Shown here piece after piece: positions 37,801 to 50,400 of a DNA stretch of 64,000 bases. Below the pieces are notes generated by a model, which did no database searches, was not told where the DNA came from, and saw only the letters and a list, made by a program, of their open reading frames with translations. Source of the DNA: Beaufortia kweichowensis (taxonomy: Eukaryota > Chordata > Actinopteri > Cypriniformes > Gastromyzontidae); contig CM032795.1 in NCBI GenBank assembly GCA_019155185.1, forward strand, positions 9,775,795-9,839,794. The letters run 5' to 3'. Every line of letters begins with the position of its first letter. Within the stretch, counting starts at the first letter, position 1. Position numbers and translations under genes: made by a program.

Positions 37801-40029
37801 ACTCAAACCACTGTCTGAGTCATCCTAGTTACAGTAAATTACAGGGCTACAATTCACTTTTCTGTATATTGCAATTTGGTCTGTTGGCCTCCTTTTCAGG
37901 GTTTCGCTTGCATTGTTGGATTAAAATAAGGGAAGTATATTACAGCATTGCAAACAATACTCCTAAACCAGAACTATCTGAGTTAAAATTAAAATGGACT
38001 TGGAAGGACACCTTTAATGAGGTCAGTAGTGATGACACAAATGTGCTTTTCAGGCATATGGACAGTGGTACCAATTCTAAATGTCTCATCACTATCAGAT
38101 GCCAAGACAATGTTTAGCTAAACAAAACCTCCATCACTCCTTTCTAAAACATACTGTTGGTTTTAACCCTAATCCTAACCTAACCCCTAACCCTAACAGA
38201 TTTAAAGTCATTTAAACACAGATTAAAGTCTGAAACCAGCTCCATAAAATGCATAACGTAATACACAATGTAGCTGATTCATTGTTTTTTCTCAGTTGAC
38301 CCAACAAGCTTCACACAAGGTGATTATATCTGGCCTATGTGCCTTTGTTGTTCTATCAACACCACAAAGTCTGTCTTCACCAATTTAACAGCTGCTCTGT
38401 TTAACATGTCCACCTGCTTAAAAAAACAGGACAGGGTTTAAACAGTAAGTGATGAAAAATGCAGCTCACAGCTGAGTTACTGAAAATGTGTGTGATGAAA
38501 ATGCCTCCCATAATAAAACTTATAATACTTAATATTTTAGTGCAGCACTAATGTACTTGATGACCATGCAGATTTGACTGTAACTAGATTACTAGAGTAT
38601 GCGGTGATGAAGTGACAGTTACATTCACCTTAAGAAATAGTCCACATTCCTTAGCAGGTTACAGAGAAATTGCTCACGGAAATTATTATGAGGCTCTGCT
38701 ACAGGACCATTTAAATATCATCAAAGTATTCACAATTAATGAGGCGTATTTTCTAAACTAAATGATCTAATTGCCCCAATAACATTTCCCTGAGTCAGAC
38801 CACAGACACCAGAGCACATGGGAAATTCAGTCTCCATGAAGCTAAAGAAAGCATAAACTTACAGACCCAGTCTGAGTACAAAGTCTTAATTGTCACGTTC
38901 TACTAACAAAGCAAGCGATACTACACTCTCTTAATAAAAATGAAGATAAGATCAATTAAGAATTATCTTGCTCAATGTTTTCTTCTGAAGTTGATGGGAG
39001 GGTTTTTGCACGTCGTTTCTGGAAATGTTTCATGCAAGTACACACATAAATTAAACATGTCAATATTTAAAGGCCTTTGAGCCTTTTCCCTTTAATTTAT
39101 GGATCATACAGACCGAGTTAAAACACAGCCTACTTCCGATTTCTATGGAAAGCAGAAGAAATTTGTACACTTCAAACTGCTGACAGGTGAAATTTTTGCT
39201 TCTGCAGACATCACAACAACAGACAATAATTTAGCAATCATGACACAAGTTGCTTAACTGTAACCGTGTACATAGAAAATAAAAAGGGGCCATAATAAAA
39301 AAGAAAAAAAAAGAAATACACTGACATTACAGCAGTCTTATATTATTGCTTCCCTAAAATGAATGGCTTTATTGTTTTCCTCACTACTGTAAATGATAGC
39401 TACACTGGGAAAAGCTCAGTACACTATTGGGATTTTAGTTTTGATTGCTCACTATGATTTCAATCTTTGACATGATGTCATCATTACTCAGTCAGTATTA
39501 AAGATATCAAGGTTATATTTTCACAAAATGTTCTTTACATTATGTAGGATAATGTAGAAAACAGTAATCACAAAAAAATACTTTAGCTGGGTTTTTAAAG
39601 GGTCACAAATAACACATTTTACCCAAACCTCGAGTTATTGATTTGAGGAAAGAGAATTCTACAATTCAAGCAGTTTAACGAGAAGATCCGCTTTCCGTGT
39701 CAGATTAATGTAATAGTTTAGCAATAAAATATAAGTATTTACATTTAGTGGCCTCATGTACTAGCGAAATATTATTCATTAGCAAGACCACAGTTTTATG
39801 ATATATGATAGCTACGTACTAAACATACTGCATTGATATTTAACTGCGACGATATCAGCAGACGTTTTGTATTACGAATGCGCATATCTAACAAATCTAT
39901 CAAAACTGTGAGTCACGACTGATCATGTACATACAGGTTCAGGACAAAAGCAATATTTTCTGCGCTGGCTAACTAGCTATCACTGTTTCTCTTTACAGAA
40001 GCCATTCATACTTACAATAAAAAGCTCAT
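34848..40029 (-). CDS. mob1b: MOB kinase activator 1B
   Basis: Six exons: 40029-40016 (only 14 coding bases), 37476-37310, 36128-36035, 35939-35806, 35307-35144 and 34925-34848, all in phase, giving 216 residues exactly as in human MOB1A/B. The protein is the co-activator that binds LATS and NDR kinases and is itself a target of MST kinases in the Hippo pathway. Start MSFLFGSRSSKTFKPKKN is typical. The four zinc ligands fall at the family positions C79, C84, H161 and H166 (FCTEESC and AHIYHQH). The C-terminus ELIEKLTSKDR carries the Thr of MOB1B where MOB1A has Gly. Its place beside grsf1 and rufy3 matches human 4q13 and confirms the B paralogue. Confidence 0.97.
37153..37224 (+). repeat. Dispersed fish repeat fragment in a mob1b intron
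   Basis: Text 'ctgtaaagctgctttgagacaatgcaac' then 'gaaaagtgctatatgaataaacctgaattgaattg' is the 3' part of a common teleost dispersed repeat. Confidence 0.7.
38165..38197 (+). repeat. Short degenerate telomere-like repeat
   Basis: About five imperfect CCCTAA units (AACCCTAATCCTAACCTAAC and on) inside the first large intron of mob1b. This is too short to say more than interstitial telomere-like sequence. Confidence 0.7.
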
Positions 40030-40735
40030 CTCTCTTTGAAACAAACGTGTTGGTCTTCAGAAATCGATAGTGATCAGTTTCCCTGACCGTCAAAAAGTAG
40101 AAAAGCGAGATATTTCGGTATCGACGTCCTTAACAATCCAACAACACTGGTCCAGTCCGTGCAAAAGTTCTTCTTCCTATCCAAAGTCTCCACAAAAGCC
40201 AAATCTCGCGATATTACGGCAGGCGTCAAACTGCGCATCATTTTTGCTCATGACACAAGAGTCACGCTAGTCTTAAGGTCTAAATACAGGACTTAAATAA
40301 CATATTGTTTAATTTATATTTGTTTAAGACTTTTCAACATTAACAGTCAGTGAATCCAACAACATTTCTTAAGCAATGAACATTTATTAAACATTTATTA
40401 AGCAATTTCATACAAATTCAAAGACTAATTTCACATGTGCAATACAGTATGTTGTATACTGTACGCACACATAATAATCCAATAATTTTAGAATAAATTA
40501 AATTAGAAAGAACATTACTACAATAGCCTTGATTGTAGAGAAACCAAGTGTTCTTGATTTAATTATGAACTCTTATTTTGAAAAAACTGTCATGTCCAAG
40601 GGCACACGTGTTTTGTACGTCATGTTGTCCTCTGACGCCGGAGGTCAACGTGTGTTGAGTGAACGTAACGTGCTGAGTTAAAACAGGTTATGGTTTAGGT
40701 TTTAAGTTATATTAGAAGTATTTATACAGCACAAT
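40030..40735. promoter_or_regulatory. Bidirectional promoter between mob1b and grsf1
   Basis: The two start codons face away from each other across 706 bases, so both 5' UTRs and promoters lie here. TCTCGCGATA at 40204-40213 differs by one base from the palindromic TCTCGCGAGA element found in many housekeeping promoters. No TATA box is placed convincingly for either gene. CpG-containing stretches (about 40090-40230 and 40600-40680) probably mark the two start regions. Confidence 0.65.
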
Positions 40736-43287
40736 ATGTCTGTATTCAGTAGAAGCGCTTTTGTGTTGTCTTTATCGCGCTGTATTAGCAGACAGCGGTT
40801 TTCATGTCTGGACACTTTGGATTATATCAGAACTGCGCAGTCTACAGTAGCACGAACTCGAAGTAATCATTTATGGTCAGCGAGGTGTTTAACAAATAAC
40901 ACCAAACGTATCTGGACATTACACCAACGATATTTGTCTTCTGAGGTACCTGATCCATTTATCTATAATCATCTCCAAACAGAGCATCTCCAGACATGAC
41001 TAAGGAGTTTTTTGTTGACTCTTTCTGTGACACTGTAATTTGAATATTTTAGTCATCATCCAAAGAAGATGAGTACCCACCTCTACCAGAATACACCCCA
41101 ATTGAAGAGACCCAGGCGAAGGAAGTGTTCATCATCAGGGCCAGAGGTCTTCCTTGGTCATGTACAGCAGAAGACTTAATGAACTTCTTTTCTGGTACTT
41201 CATTATTATGTATTTCCATGTTATGTGCACTTTATCCTGCTTTGTACTACTGATCAGTTTTGTCATATTAATAGTATTGTCTCTTTTGTATTGCTTTGAT
41301 AGATTGTAGGATCCGTGGTGGAGTTCAAGGCATCCATATCTTGAACAACAGGAACGGCAGGCCGACTGGAGTGGCATTAATTGAGTTAGAGCACGAGGAG
41401 GATGTTGGCAAAGCTTTAGATCAACACAAACAATACCTAGGGCAGCGGTATATTGAAGGTAAGGGGGAATTGGCAAAAATACTCTTTGCTAGTAAAATAC
41501 AAAATACAGTATCTTTGTTTAAAAGATATACATGGTGTGCTTGCGTGATGAATTGTTCATTAAGCTCAGTTATAATGTCATGTTTTTCAGTGTATGAAGT
41601 CACAAACAGTGATGCTGATGCCATATTAAAAGCTACAGATGAAAGTGCAGAGCCAGATGGAGTGGTTCGACTCAGGGGTCTTCCTTTCAGCTGCACAGAG
41701 AAGGAAATCATTCAGTTCTTCTCCGGTAAAACAGCTAGAAAATTGCATTTGAATGATGTTGCGCTGATGAAAGGCTTATGTTTATTTTGTGTTTATAATG
41801 TGTTTTACCATTATCCAAATAGGCTTAAAGATTGTAGAAGATGGTGTTACAATAGTCTTAAACAAGAAAGGCAGAAACTCAGGTGATGCTTTTGTGCAGT
41901 TTGCCACAAAGGAAATGGCAAAAAAGGCACTGGAGAAAGACAGAGAGGTCATGGGAAACAGGTAGGTAAATTGTGCTGTTATACTTGAAGGAATATGAAA
42001 ATTGTCTTATAATTTACTCAACATATTGCCATCTTAGCTGTATATGATCTTCTTTAATTTAGTTTCACACAAATGTAAAATTATATTAGCATTGCGTGAT
42101 CTAATCTTATATGCAATCCAAAAAGCACATACTGTACATCATTAAATCACTGATTTAGTGGATTAATATGTATCTTCTGAAGTGAAGCAATACAATTTCA
42201 AATGTATAATACCTAAAACTTGGTAGCTTTTGTTTCAAACTGTTTTTCCTTCATGTGCAGGTACATTGAGATTTTCCCCAGTAGGAAAAATGAAATCCAT
42301 GCGCAGTATGGAAGAGGGCGAAATGAGACTTTAGGACATGACACAGCCACAACACGCAAGATGAAATTTGGTGAGACAATGTGAGAGTGAATAATCTGAT
42401 GTCCATTTACTCCAAGGCTTGCAAATATTGTTTTGTGAAATGCCAAGTGTAAGATCCCCAAATCTTTTCTCATGCACAGCAAATGATAGCCCTGTGTCAA
42501 CAACACATCAGAATTCCTCCAAACCAGATAACCTTATTCACATGAGAGGTTTACCCTATGAATGTACAGGAGAGGACATTGTAAAGGTAGAAGTTTTTGC
42601 CATTTAAACTATTATGTGTAATTTTTTGTTTGTTTGTTTGTATTCGAAAAATATATGTTAAATGCTTTTTATATCTGCACCACTGCTTCTGGGTCCAAAT
42701 GAAAGGCAAACAACAAAAATTGCTATTATATAGTTATGGCATGCTTCAAAACTACCGAAAATCAAGATCCCAATGTTTATCTACATAGCGAAATTAAATG
42801 TATATGAATAAATTGTGCGTATAAACTGTTGTTTCAATAGTAGCCTCACTTGAAAGGAGTGGAGACTTTGACCCAGAAATGGTATTGTTTATGTCACGAC
42901 TTTACAAGCGGATTGTTTTAGTAACTGTGATGTATTATGTATAATCGTTTATCAATAACAACATTTCTGTTTCAGTTTTTCTCTCCCATCAGACTGGACA
43001 GAGTTCTTATGGAATATGGTTCTGATGGACGACCCACTGGTGAGGCAGAGGCTTACTTTACAACACATCAGGATGCAGTGGCAGCCATGTCCAAAGACAG
43101 AGAGTATATTCGTAAGTTGTACAAAAAATGAATTTGACTTTTAAAAAATTCTGTATTTACAAACATAACACAACAATTAACCATGATTTCCGTTTTTTTT
43201 TTTTTTTTTTTTCGTTTTGTGTGTAATGCAGTTGAGCGATACATTGAGTTGTTCCTGAATTCATCACCATCCAGGGAGGAAGAATAA
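40736..43287 (+). CDS. grsf1: G-rich RNA sequence binding factor 1, mitochondrial
   Basis: Nine exons: 40736-40945, 41053-41194, 41303-41458, 41591-41725, 41823-41961, 42261-42370, 42480-42586, 42976-43111 and 43232-43287. All phases agree, giving 396 residues. GRSF1 binds G-rich RNA and organises mitochondrial RNA granules. The first 25 residues (MSVFSRSAFVLSLSRCISRQ) are Arg/Ser-rich and lack acidic residues, as in a mitochondrial targeting peptide. Three quasi-RRMs of the hnRNP H/F type follow, beginning near residues 95 (VFIIRARGLPW), 193 (VVRLRGLPF) and 315 (NLIHMRGLPY). The C-terminus RYIELFLNS is the family ending. Human GRSF1 is longer (480 residues), mainly at the N-terminus. Head to head with mob1b and convergent with rufy3, as in human. 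Confidence 0.96.
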
Positions 43288-43434
43288 GATAAAAGTGAAC
43301 TTTATTTAAACTGTCCTGTAACATTATGCTCATTTTTTATTATGTTTTGACTCAACATTAAAGGAGAATGTTACTTAACTGCCCTGAATTTATTTTTGGA
43401 CATTCATTGATTATTAAAACATCCTAAGACCAAC

Positions 43435-43440
43435 AATAAA
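43435..43440 (+). terminator. Polyadenylation signal of grsf1
   Basis: AATAAA about 150 bases after the grsf1 stop codon. Confidence 0.7.
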
Positions 43441-43860
43441 CTGTATAAGAAGATGCTTCCTTCACGTGTAGTTACTCTGTGATCATTAATTATGTTGTAG
43501 GCATTAGTTTATACAGCAATTAGTTATTTAGTATTTTTTTTCTTTATTATCCATATTAGTTTGCATGCTGGCAGTTGATGCATAATGTGACCACAAACTT
43601 TTATCAACATGAATTTAGTTTCAGATTCATATGAATGTGTAGGGGAAAGTGTGTATCTTAATTGCTGAGTATCTTAAAAGATTTTTCATAAACATTTTAA
43701 TAAATCTTTAGCCGTAATTTACTAATAAAGTTATGAAAACAACAGCATGCATAATTATAGAACTTGCAAACACAGTTTCAAAGATTGTCACTTAAATACC
43801 TAAATAAAAAACCTAAATAAAAAAATTAATAGACTAAGAAATCCAATTTATAATAAAAAT

Positions 43861-43866
43861 TTTATT
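43861..43866 (-). terminator. Polyadenylation signal of rufy3
   Basis: Minus-strand AATAAA (plus TTTATT) about 600 bases after the rufy3 stop. With the grsf1 signal it places the two convergent transcript ends about 400 bases apart. Confidence 0.6.
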
Positions 43867-44465
43867 CAGCTAATAAAAAATCCATTTTACACAGGCATAA
43901 AACTACCTTTTATCGCAAATAATTTTTTCAGGATTATGATCGTAACTATGCACAGCTTCCAAAATCAAGTTATAAGCATTTGAAAGAACATCAACACAAG
44001 TGTGTACAATGTTACAAATGTTGATTTTGACTATTAAACCTTTAATACAGTACACATGCTTTGCTTGTTATAGTGTTTAACAAGCTAAAATATTTTGTTA
44101 ACAACCTCTTGGTTAAAGGTATTTTATCAGGACAGCAGTGTTTTATATCAACACTTGAGAAAACACATAAATGACGTGGTAAAAGACCTGTATAAATCCA
44201 CTTGGTGGACAGCTTCAGTCAACTCATCCTCAAGATACAAAACCCTAATGTTGATATGTCTCATGAAACAATCTTAAAGCATTTTAAACAAAGAGCTTGT
44301 AAAATCATCCCTTTTTGGCAAACATCAGATGCAAATAATTTAGATGTAGTTTAGGTGCTATTTGATATCCAAAATACATAATTTTAAATTGCACTTTTAT
44401 AGACTGATAAACCGTTATTTGTGCTGATAGTCTAACAGTCTATTTTCGCAGATGTAGATGATGTC

Positions 44466-47400
44466 TCAGGATGGGGTGGAGGCATATAGCTGCAGTAACT
44501 GCGAGTAGCAGACATCACACACGTGCTCAGGGTTGATGGAGGAAGGCAGAGGAAGTTGATTAGCCATACAGTTCTCACAGAACACACCACTGCAGTTCTT
44601 ACACTGTTTCTGAAATAGTTTTAGAAAAAAACAACATAATTTGTATGCAACAGAACATGACCCTTAACGGTGTCTAATAAGTATAGTAAAATAAGAAGTG
44701 GGGTTTCAAAGTTTAACACCACCATTACATCTGGGATTTAAAATCAAAATTTTTACCTGTAAAAAATGATGAAAAAAACAAGTAAAATGACATAAAACAA
44801 TATGTTCAATTCTGCACTATTATCTAGTTTCATAATCTATTAAGTGATGCTGTCAAGTGTTGTCTTTGCTTCCACTGAAGAGCACAAGATTACATTCATG
44901 TTCATTTTTTAATTAAAAAGAATATATTTTAAAAAATCAAAATATAAGCATTTTCAGTAGTGGACTCAGGTTTTTAATAAGACAGAGACCACAACTTCAA
45001 TTCTGTTTGTAATTTAATTAAAACAAACTGTACCATTATAAGAGAGTATGGGGTTAAATTACACACAGTTTTTGGACAAAAATGATCTTTGTTTAAATTT
45101 TGCTAAGGCTCAGACTGCTTGGTACCTTAGGTGTAGTCATCGAGTTCTGGTTTTCACACATAGTGCAGACTGAGGGGTCTTGAGATTGATCCTACCAAAT
45201 CATAGAGAGATTTGTGAATATAAATGTTGAGACAATATTACAAGAAATATTCTAAGATAAGATAATCTAAGAAAAATACAAGGATAACTGACAGTTATAT
45301 CTAGCACCTGTTCGTCGTCATGTGACAGTGTCCTAAGAAAAAGACAGTTGTAGTTTCATTTTCATAATGTTGTATACATTCATATATTCAGTTTTATGTA
45401 CATTTGTAACAGCATTTACAGCAGACTTACAAACTGGAACCAAGACTCGACCTTTCCTCAAGCGCAGTGCGGAGTGTGTTATTTTCTATTTTGACACTTT
45501 CTAACTCCTGAATAAAAACAGAAATACTGAATTTCAGGAAATAGCATGCGGTACATACAGAGCAATAAACAAAACAGAGACCTGTAGATGAGAATGACAG
45601 ATATAACACAAACCAGCTCTGACCTTCCTGATCTCCTCCACATGTTGCCTTGCATCTCTCTGTGGTGGCGTTTTTCCTAATAGAGCTTCAGAACTGTTAT
45701 TGCAGTGATGCTCTCTCCATTTCTTTAGCTCCTGCTCCAAAACTGATCTATTGCACATACAGAAAAGAAAATGCCTCGTTGACATTTGAGCAATAAGACC
45801 ATGTTTGAGATATACTTTATAAATTATTTTATTTATTATTTAGTGTGAAGATTACAATACAAAGAAAATAGAGCTTTGATGATTTTTTTAACAATATGAT
45901 GTCTGTTAAATCCTTCTGCATGAGTTGCTAACATCTGACCTGCATCAAAATATATATCATTTCAATATTTGGTTAATTTAAAAATAAACATTTTTTAAAT
46001 TCTTTAAAAACATTAAGAAGCCATGTGTTAGAATTTTGTTTTTCACTGACAGACTATTCAATTTGCATTCATTTCCATACAGAAGGTTGAATTAAATTAG
46101 GTGAATGTTGTTCATTTTACAAGTTTTATGCAAAACAAAAATTGTTGAAAATTCTTTTGAAAATAAATCTGTTATGTCATTACTACTATACTACCGTATA
46201 GTGAACCCAGTATAGTGCATTGTATTGAATCATGATCTGAGTTTATTGATATCACCTAATCCTAACATCTGATTTGCTCTCAGGAATTTTGTTTCAGAAT
46301 AATAACAGAAGCGTGAAATTTCCCAAACCCTTCATGCATTACATATAATTGCATTGCATAATTCAACTTTATAATATCTTCTTTGTAACAACCATCTGAC
46401 AACCTCTTTAGATGCCAGTACCAGTTATCTAAAACACACCATTAGTTTCAATGTCAGGAAACCAAAGTAAGTGTAATTGCGGTACCTCTGCTTTCGTAAC
46501 TGTTCCACCTCTAGCTGTTGACTTTCAATCTTGTCCCCAAACTCCTGCTTAAAGAGTCGATTCGCTTCGTCCGCCAGGTCTCGCTCTCGTTCCGCCTTCT
46601 TACATCTGAATTTGGGCCACATTAACTTAATGAGGTGAAATGAAAACTAAAAGCCATGGAAAAGGAACATAAATTAAATAATAAAAGCATATTGAAAAAC
46701 TGAGTGATAAAGGACAGCTGGAGAAGACAGACTGCCGGTGCAGAAATTGTAAACACTAAAGAAAGCAAAGCAGTCTGAAAGGGTCTGATTTTTTTTATTA
46801 AGCTATACTTGTACTACAGTTCACATCTACATTATGTTTACATACACTTCAGTCTGTTCACAATTTAGAACGTCATTATCCAAACGTTTGTAAAGCCTTT
46901 CCAGAGTTTCGACATTTGGCATCAACTTCCAGGTTTAAATTAAGCTAACATTAAGCTTTTAAGGAATTCAGGCACGCAATCATAATTTCTTGCAAAAAAG
47001 CTATCATAACCTTCTGAATATGTTTTAAAGATCATACTCAGTTAGTTTGTGTAGCTTGAGCATCCATCGAAGCACTCGACATTGTGTAAATTAAGCAAGT
47101 TTGTCAAATATTCAGGACCAAGGTTTTTGAACTGTAACTTGATCAAAGAGGGTTAACAAATCAACTTAACAATACGGTGTTGCATACTTTTATATATAAA
47201 ACGATTGTACGTTTTTTAGGAATGTATCCCCATGCTGTATTGAATTGGATTATGGTTTGCCTAAATAACCAACTTTGAGCAACATCCTGCTAGCCTTTTT
47301 TACAGTATTGAGAAATGGAGATTTAATAGAGATGCAATTCAATCGCTTAAAATGTACATATCTGACCCAAAACCATGTGGATTTGGGGAACAGACCAGTT

Positions 47401-50400
47401 GGAAGATATTACTTCTGCTATCACACACATAGGGAGACTAGAGACAGGAGCACTGAATTAGCTGTACAATATTGAAAGATGATGCGAGGGGACACAGAAG
47501 CAAGGTCCATAGTTTACAGGTCATAACAAAATAACGGCAATGGATCTGAAACCCAGTAATAAAATAAATACCCTAAGTCGTCTATGTTATGCAAAATCAA
47601 ACTGAAGATCTGATTTTTCATTTAGGCATTTTTGAAAACTATCTGGGTGTTTGCAGTTATTTTATTGCTGCCTCTGCAGGAGTTTTTCAGCAGCTGTGCT
47701 CAAGTTTCGTGCCTGTATGGCTATGTCTTTCTCACTGTTTGGGCACCATAAATAGAAACAGAAGAAACAAGCATGGAAGAAAGATCAAATGAAGATATAA
47801 GACAAAAGAAATGATTGAGAGAAGACAGAGATTAGGAGAAAAGTTATTGTAGGTACAGATTATTGCCAACATGTGGAAGGCAGCAACATTTCTGATAAAG
47901 GAATGAGTGAACCTGTTGTGTAAGCTCACTGATACTGTTGTATACAAAGAATAATGTGTGATACACTGTATGCGATTACTTTCTCTATATTGTGACCTTG
48001 GAAGGTAATTATTCTTTACGTAAATGCTATTTACACAGAGGTCCTACAGCCTGAGACCACACTGAAAATCTGGAAAATAATATCTAATTTAAACCTAAAT
48101 TTTTTTTATGTTTTAATAAAAAATTGATATTAATAATTGACTATACAATTTTCTTGAATCCACTGAAATTTGAAAAACAGACTATGCAAGATTTTTTTTA
48201 AAAAAATTTTTTAATTCAACTGTTAATTTAAATTAAACTGATCACAGTAAAAAAAAAACCTGGCAATAAATACATATATATCCTATTACTTCCATTTGTA
48301 GTCTCAGATCTTTGAAACTCATTGTAAATAGTCATTTCCAAAATGTATAAACTGCTTACATTTAAAATGTTTTTGGTTTATAGTATCTGTGTCCATGAAT
48401 GCTGTGCCACGGTCAGAAAGATATTCTCACCTGCTCTCCAGCTGTTTAATGACATTCGCCATTTGGTTTGTTTTCTCATCTAAGCGGCCGATGATGTCAC
48501 TCTTCTGTTTTGCACTGGCCTCAGAACTCTGCAGGTCAAAAACACACCAATAACATGCTGCATCAGACATATACACAGTTTACTATTGTAGATAACAATG
48601 GTACTAACAAATCTGATTCATCTTAATCTTAAAATCTCTGTACTTTTGGTTTGTACATACATAAAAAAAATTGTAATTGAGGAAATGTCTATGTCTCTTA
48701 TACCTGTGACTTGATGGAGAGCTCATGGTTGAGTGTGCGCATGTCATCTAACTGCTGTCTGAGCTCCACTAGAGCATCATGTTTCTCACAGATGTCTTTC
48801 TCCAACATCTTCATGGACAACTCCATCTCCTGCTTCATCCCTATCTGCACCTCTAGCTCCTTCTCCACATCCTACAAAAGCACAGAATTTATGAAGAACT
48901 CATCTTCTCAAGGCTTTTCTTTAGAGAGAACAGTTACAGGATGCTTTGATCCAAAGTTATTACAGTTACATTGTATAGTTTAATGTTTCACCCACCAGTC
49001 TGAGCTGAGTTTCCTCTTTAAGCTGTTTGCGAGTTTCTCCAAGTACTTGACCGTTTGCAGTACCTTCTGCTCTTGATGCCTTCAAAAGGAACAAAGTCAA
49101 AATATCAGCCAACAATGAACAACCACTAATACCGCAGAACTGTGTACGTTCACAGTTCAACGTAAGCTTGTGGGTTTGACTGAAGAATTACTAACAAGGA
49201 CTGAATGATTTCTATAGAAGTGATTAAATGTGAACAATGCATACTTCAATAACATCACAGATAGTTCACCTTGCGACTGGACTCCACTAAATAAGAGCTT
49301 TCCTCTTTTACTCTCTCAAGTTCCTCCTGCAGAGTGATGATCCTGTTGTTTGCGACGGCAAGCTAAATAACAGGAGAAAAGTGATGAATTAATTACTGCA
49401 AAAAGTCCCACCAACCCAGTACATTACTAAACCACATATGGACAGTGTCCATTAAATTAGTTGATTATTCTCTGTTATGGCAAGTTTTAATAATAACTTT
49501 TTTAAGTTATAAATATTACCCACTTCCTCTGTAAGTTTTGTGTTGGATTTTTCCAGTGCGTCTACTTTGGCTTGCAGGTTATTCACGGATGCGCTGTGAA
49601 AGGGGAATTTAGGCAAGAATTTAATGGTGAGAATGTGAGATTAGTCACACGGCTAGTCAAGAAAACTCCCCCACATGTGTTACGAGTTGATGTTGGGTAA
49701 TGTGAACTGTACCTTAAATGTCTGTTCAGTTCTTCCACGTAGTTCTTCTGGTCAAGAATAGCTGTGATCTGTCCATCACTGCAAACAAACAGCAGCTTCA
49801 GTGGAGCTTTTAAAATCCTAACCATAATAATACTTTATCATACTAACACATCTGACATAATGAGGGAGATAAATGTGAACTTACCCCTCTGTACTTTTGC
49901 TGCTGTGAGCTCCATCTTTCAGATACATGGAAAAATCTATGACTCCAACCTAAAAAGAAGAGTAAACATTTATTGCTCCACAAATACAAATGGATTTACA
50001 AGTTGGCCAATACGCTGTATAGACAGAACGATAATACAAAAGCAACCAGATACTGCTGTATTAGATTATTTGTGTTCCTTTACTGCCTCAGTATACAGTA
50101 AAGAGTAACAGATACCTGCGAGTCTAAATCTTCTCCCTTCATGCACAAGTTGGCATCAATGACATTCAGCCCCACCAACAGCCCAGCAATCACTGCTCCT
50201 TCCTCCTCCATCATAAGAGCGTTTGGCCTCATAGAATTCACTAAGAAACACAACAGCGGCAAATGTAAAAACACCAGAAAATAGCAAGATCACGGTTTGT
50301 AACAAATGGTAAACCAATATCAGATCCTGTACCTGAGCAAGTCTTTTCGGTTGATGATGGTCTTCATATAATCCGAGAGCTTCTTTTGCATCAAGGCAAG

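Noticed and set aside
46606..48430. Search for the short-isoform terminal exon of rufy3
   Set aside because: No sequence resembling the known ending was found in this intron, so no such exon is claimed.
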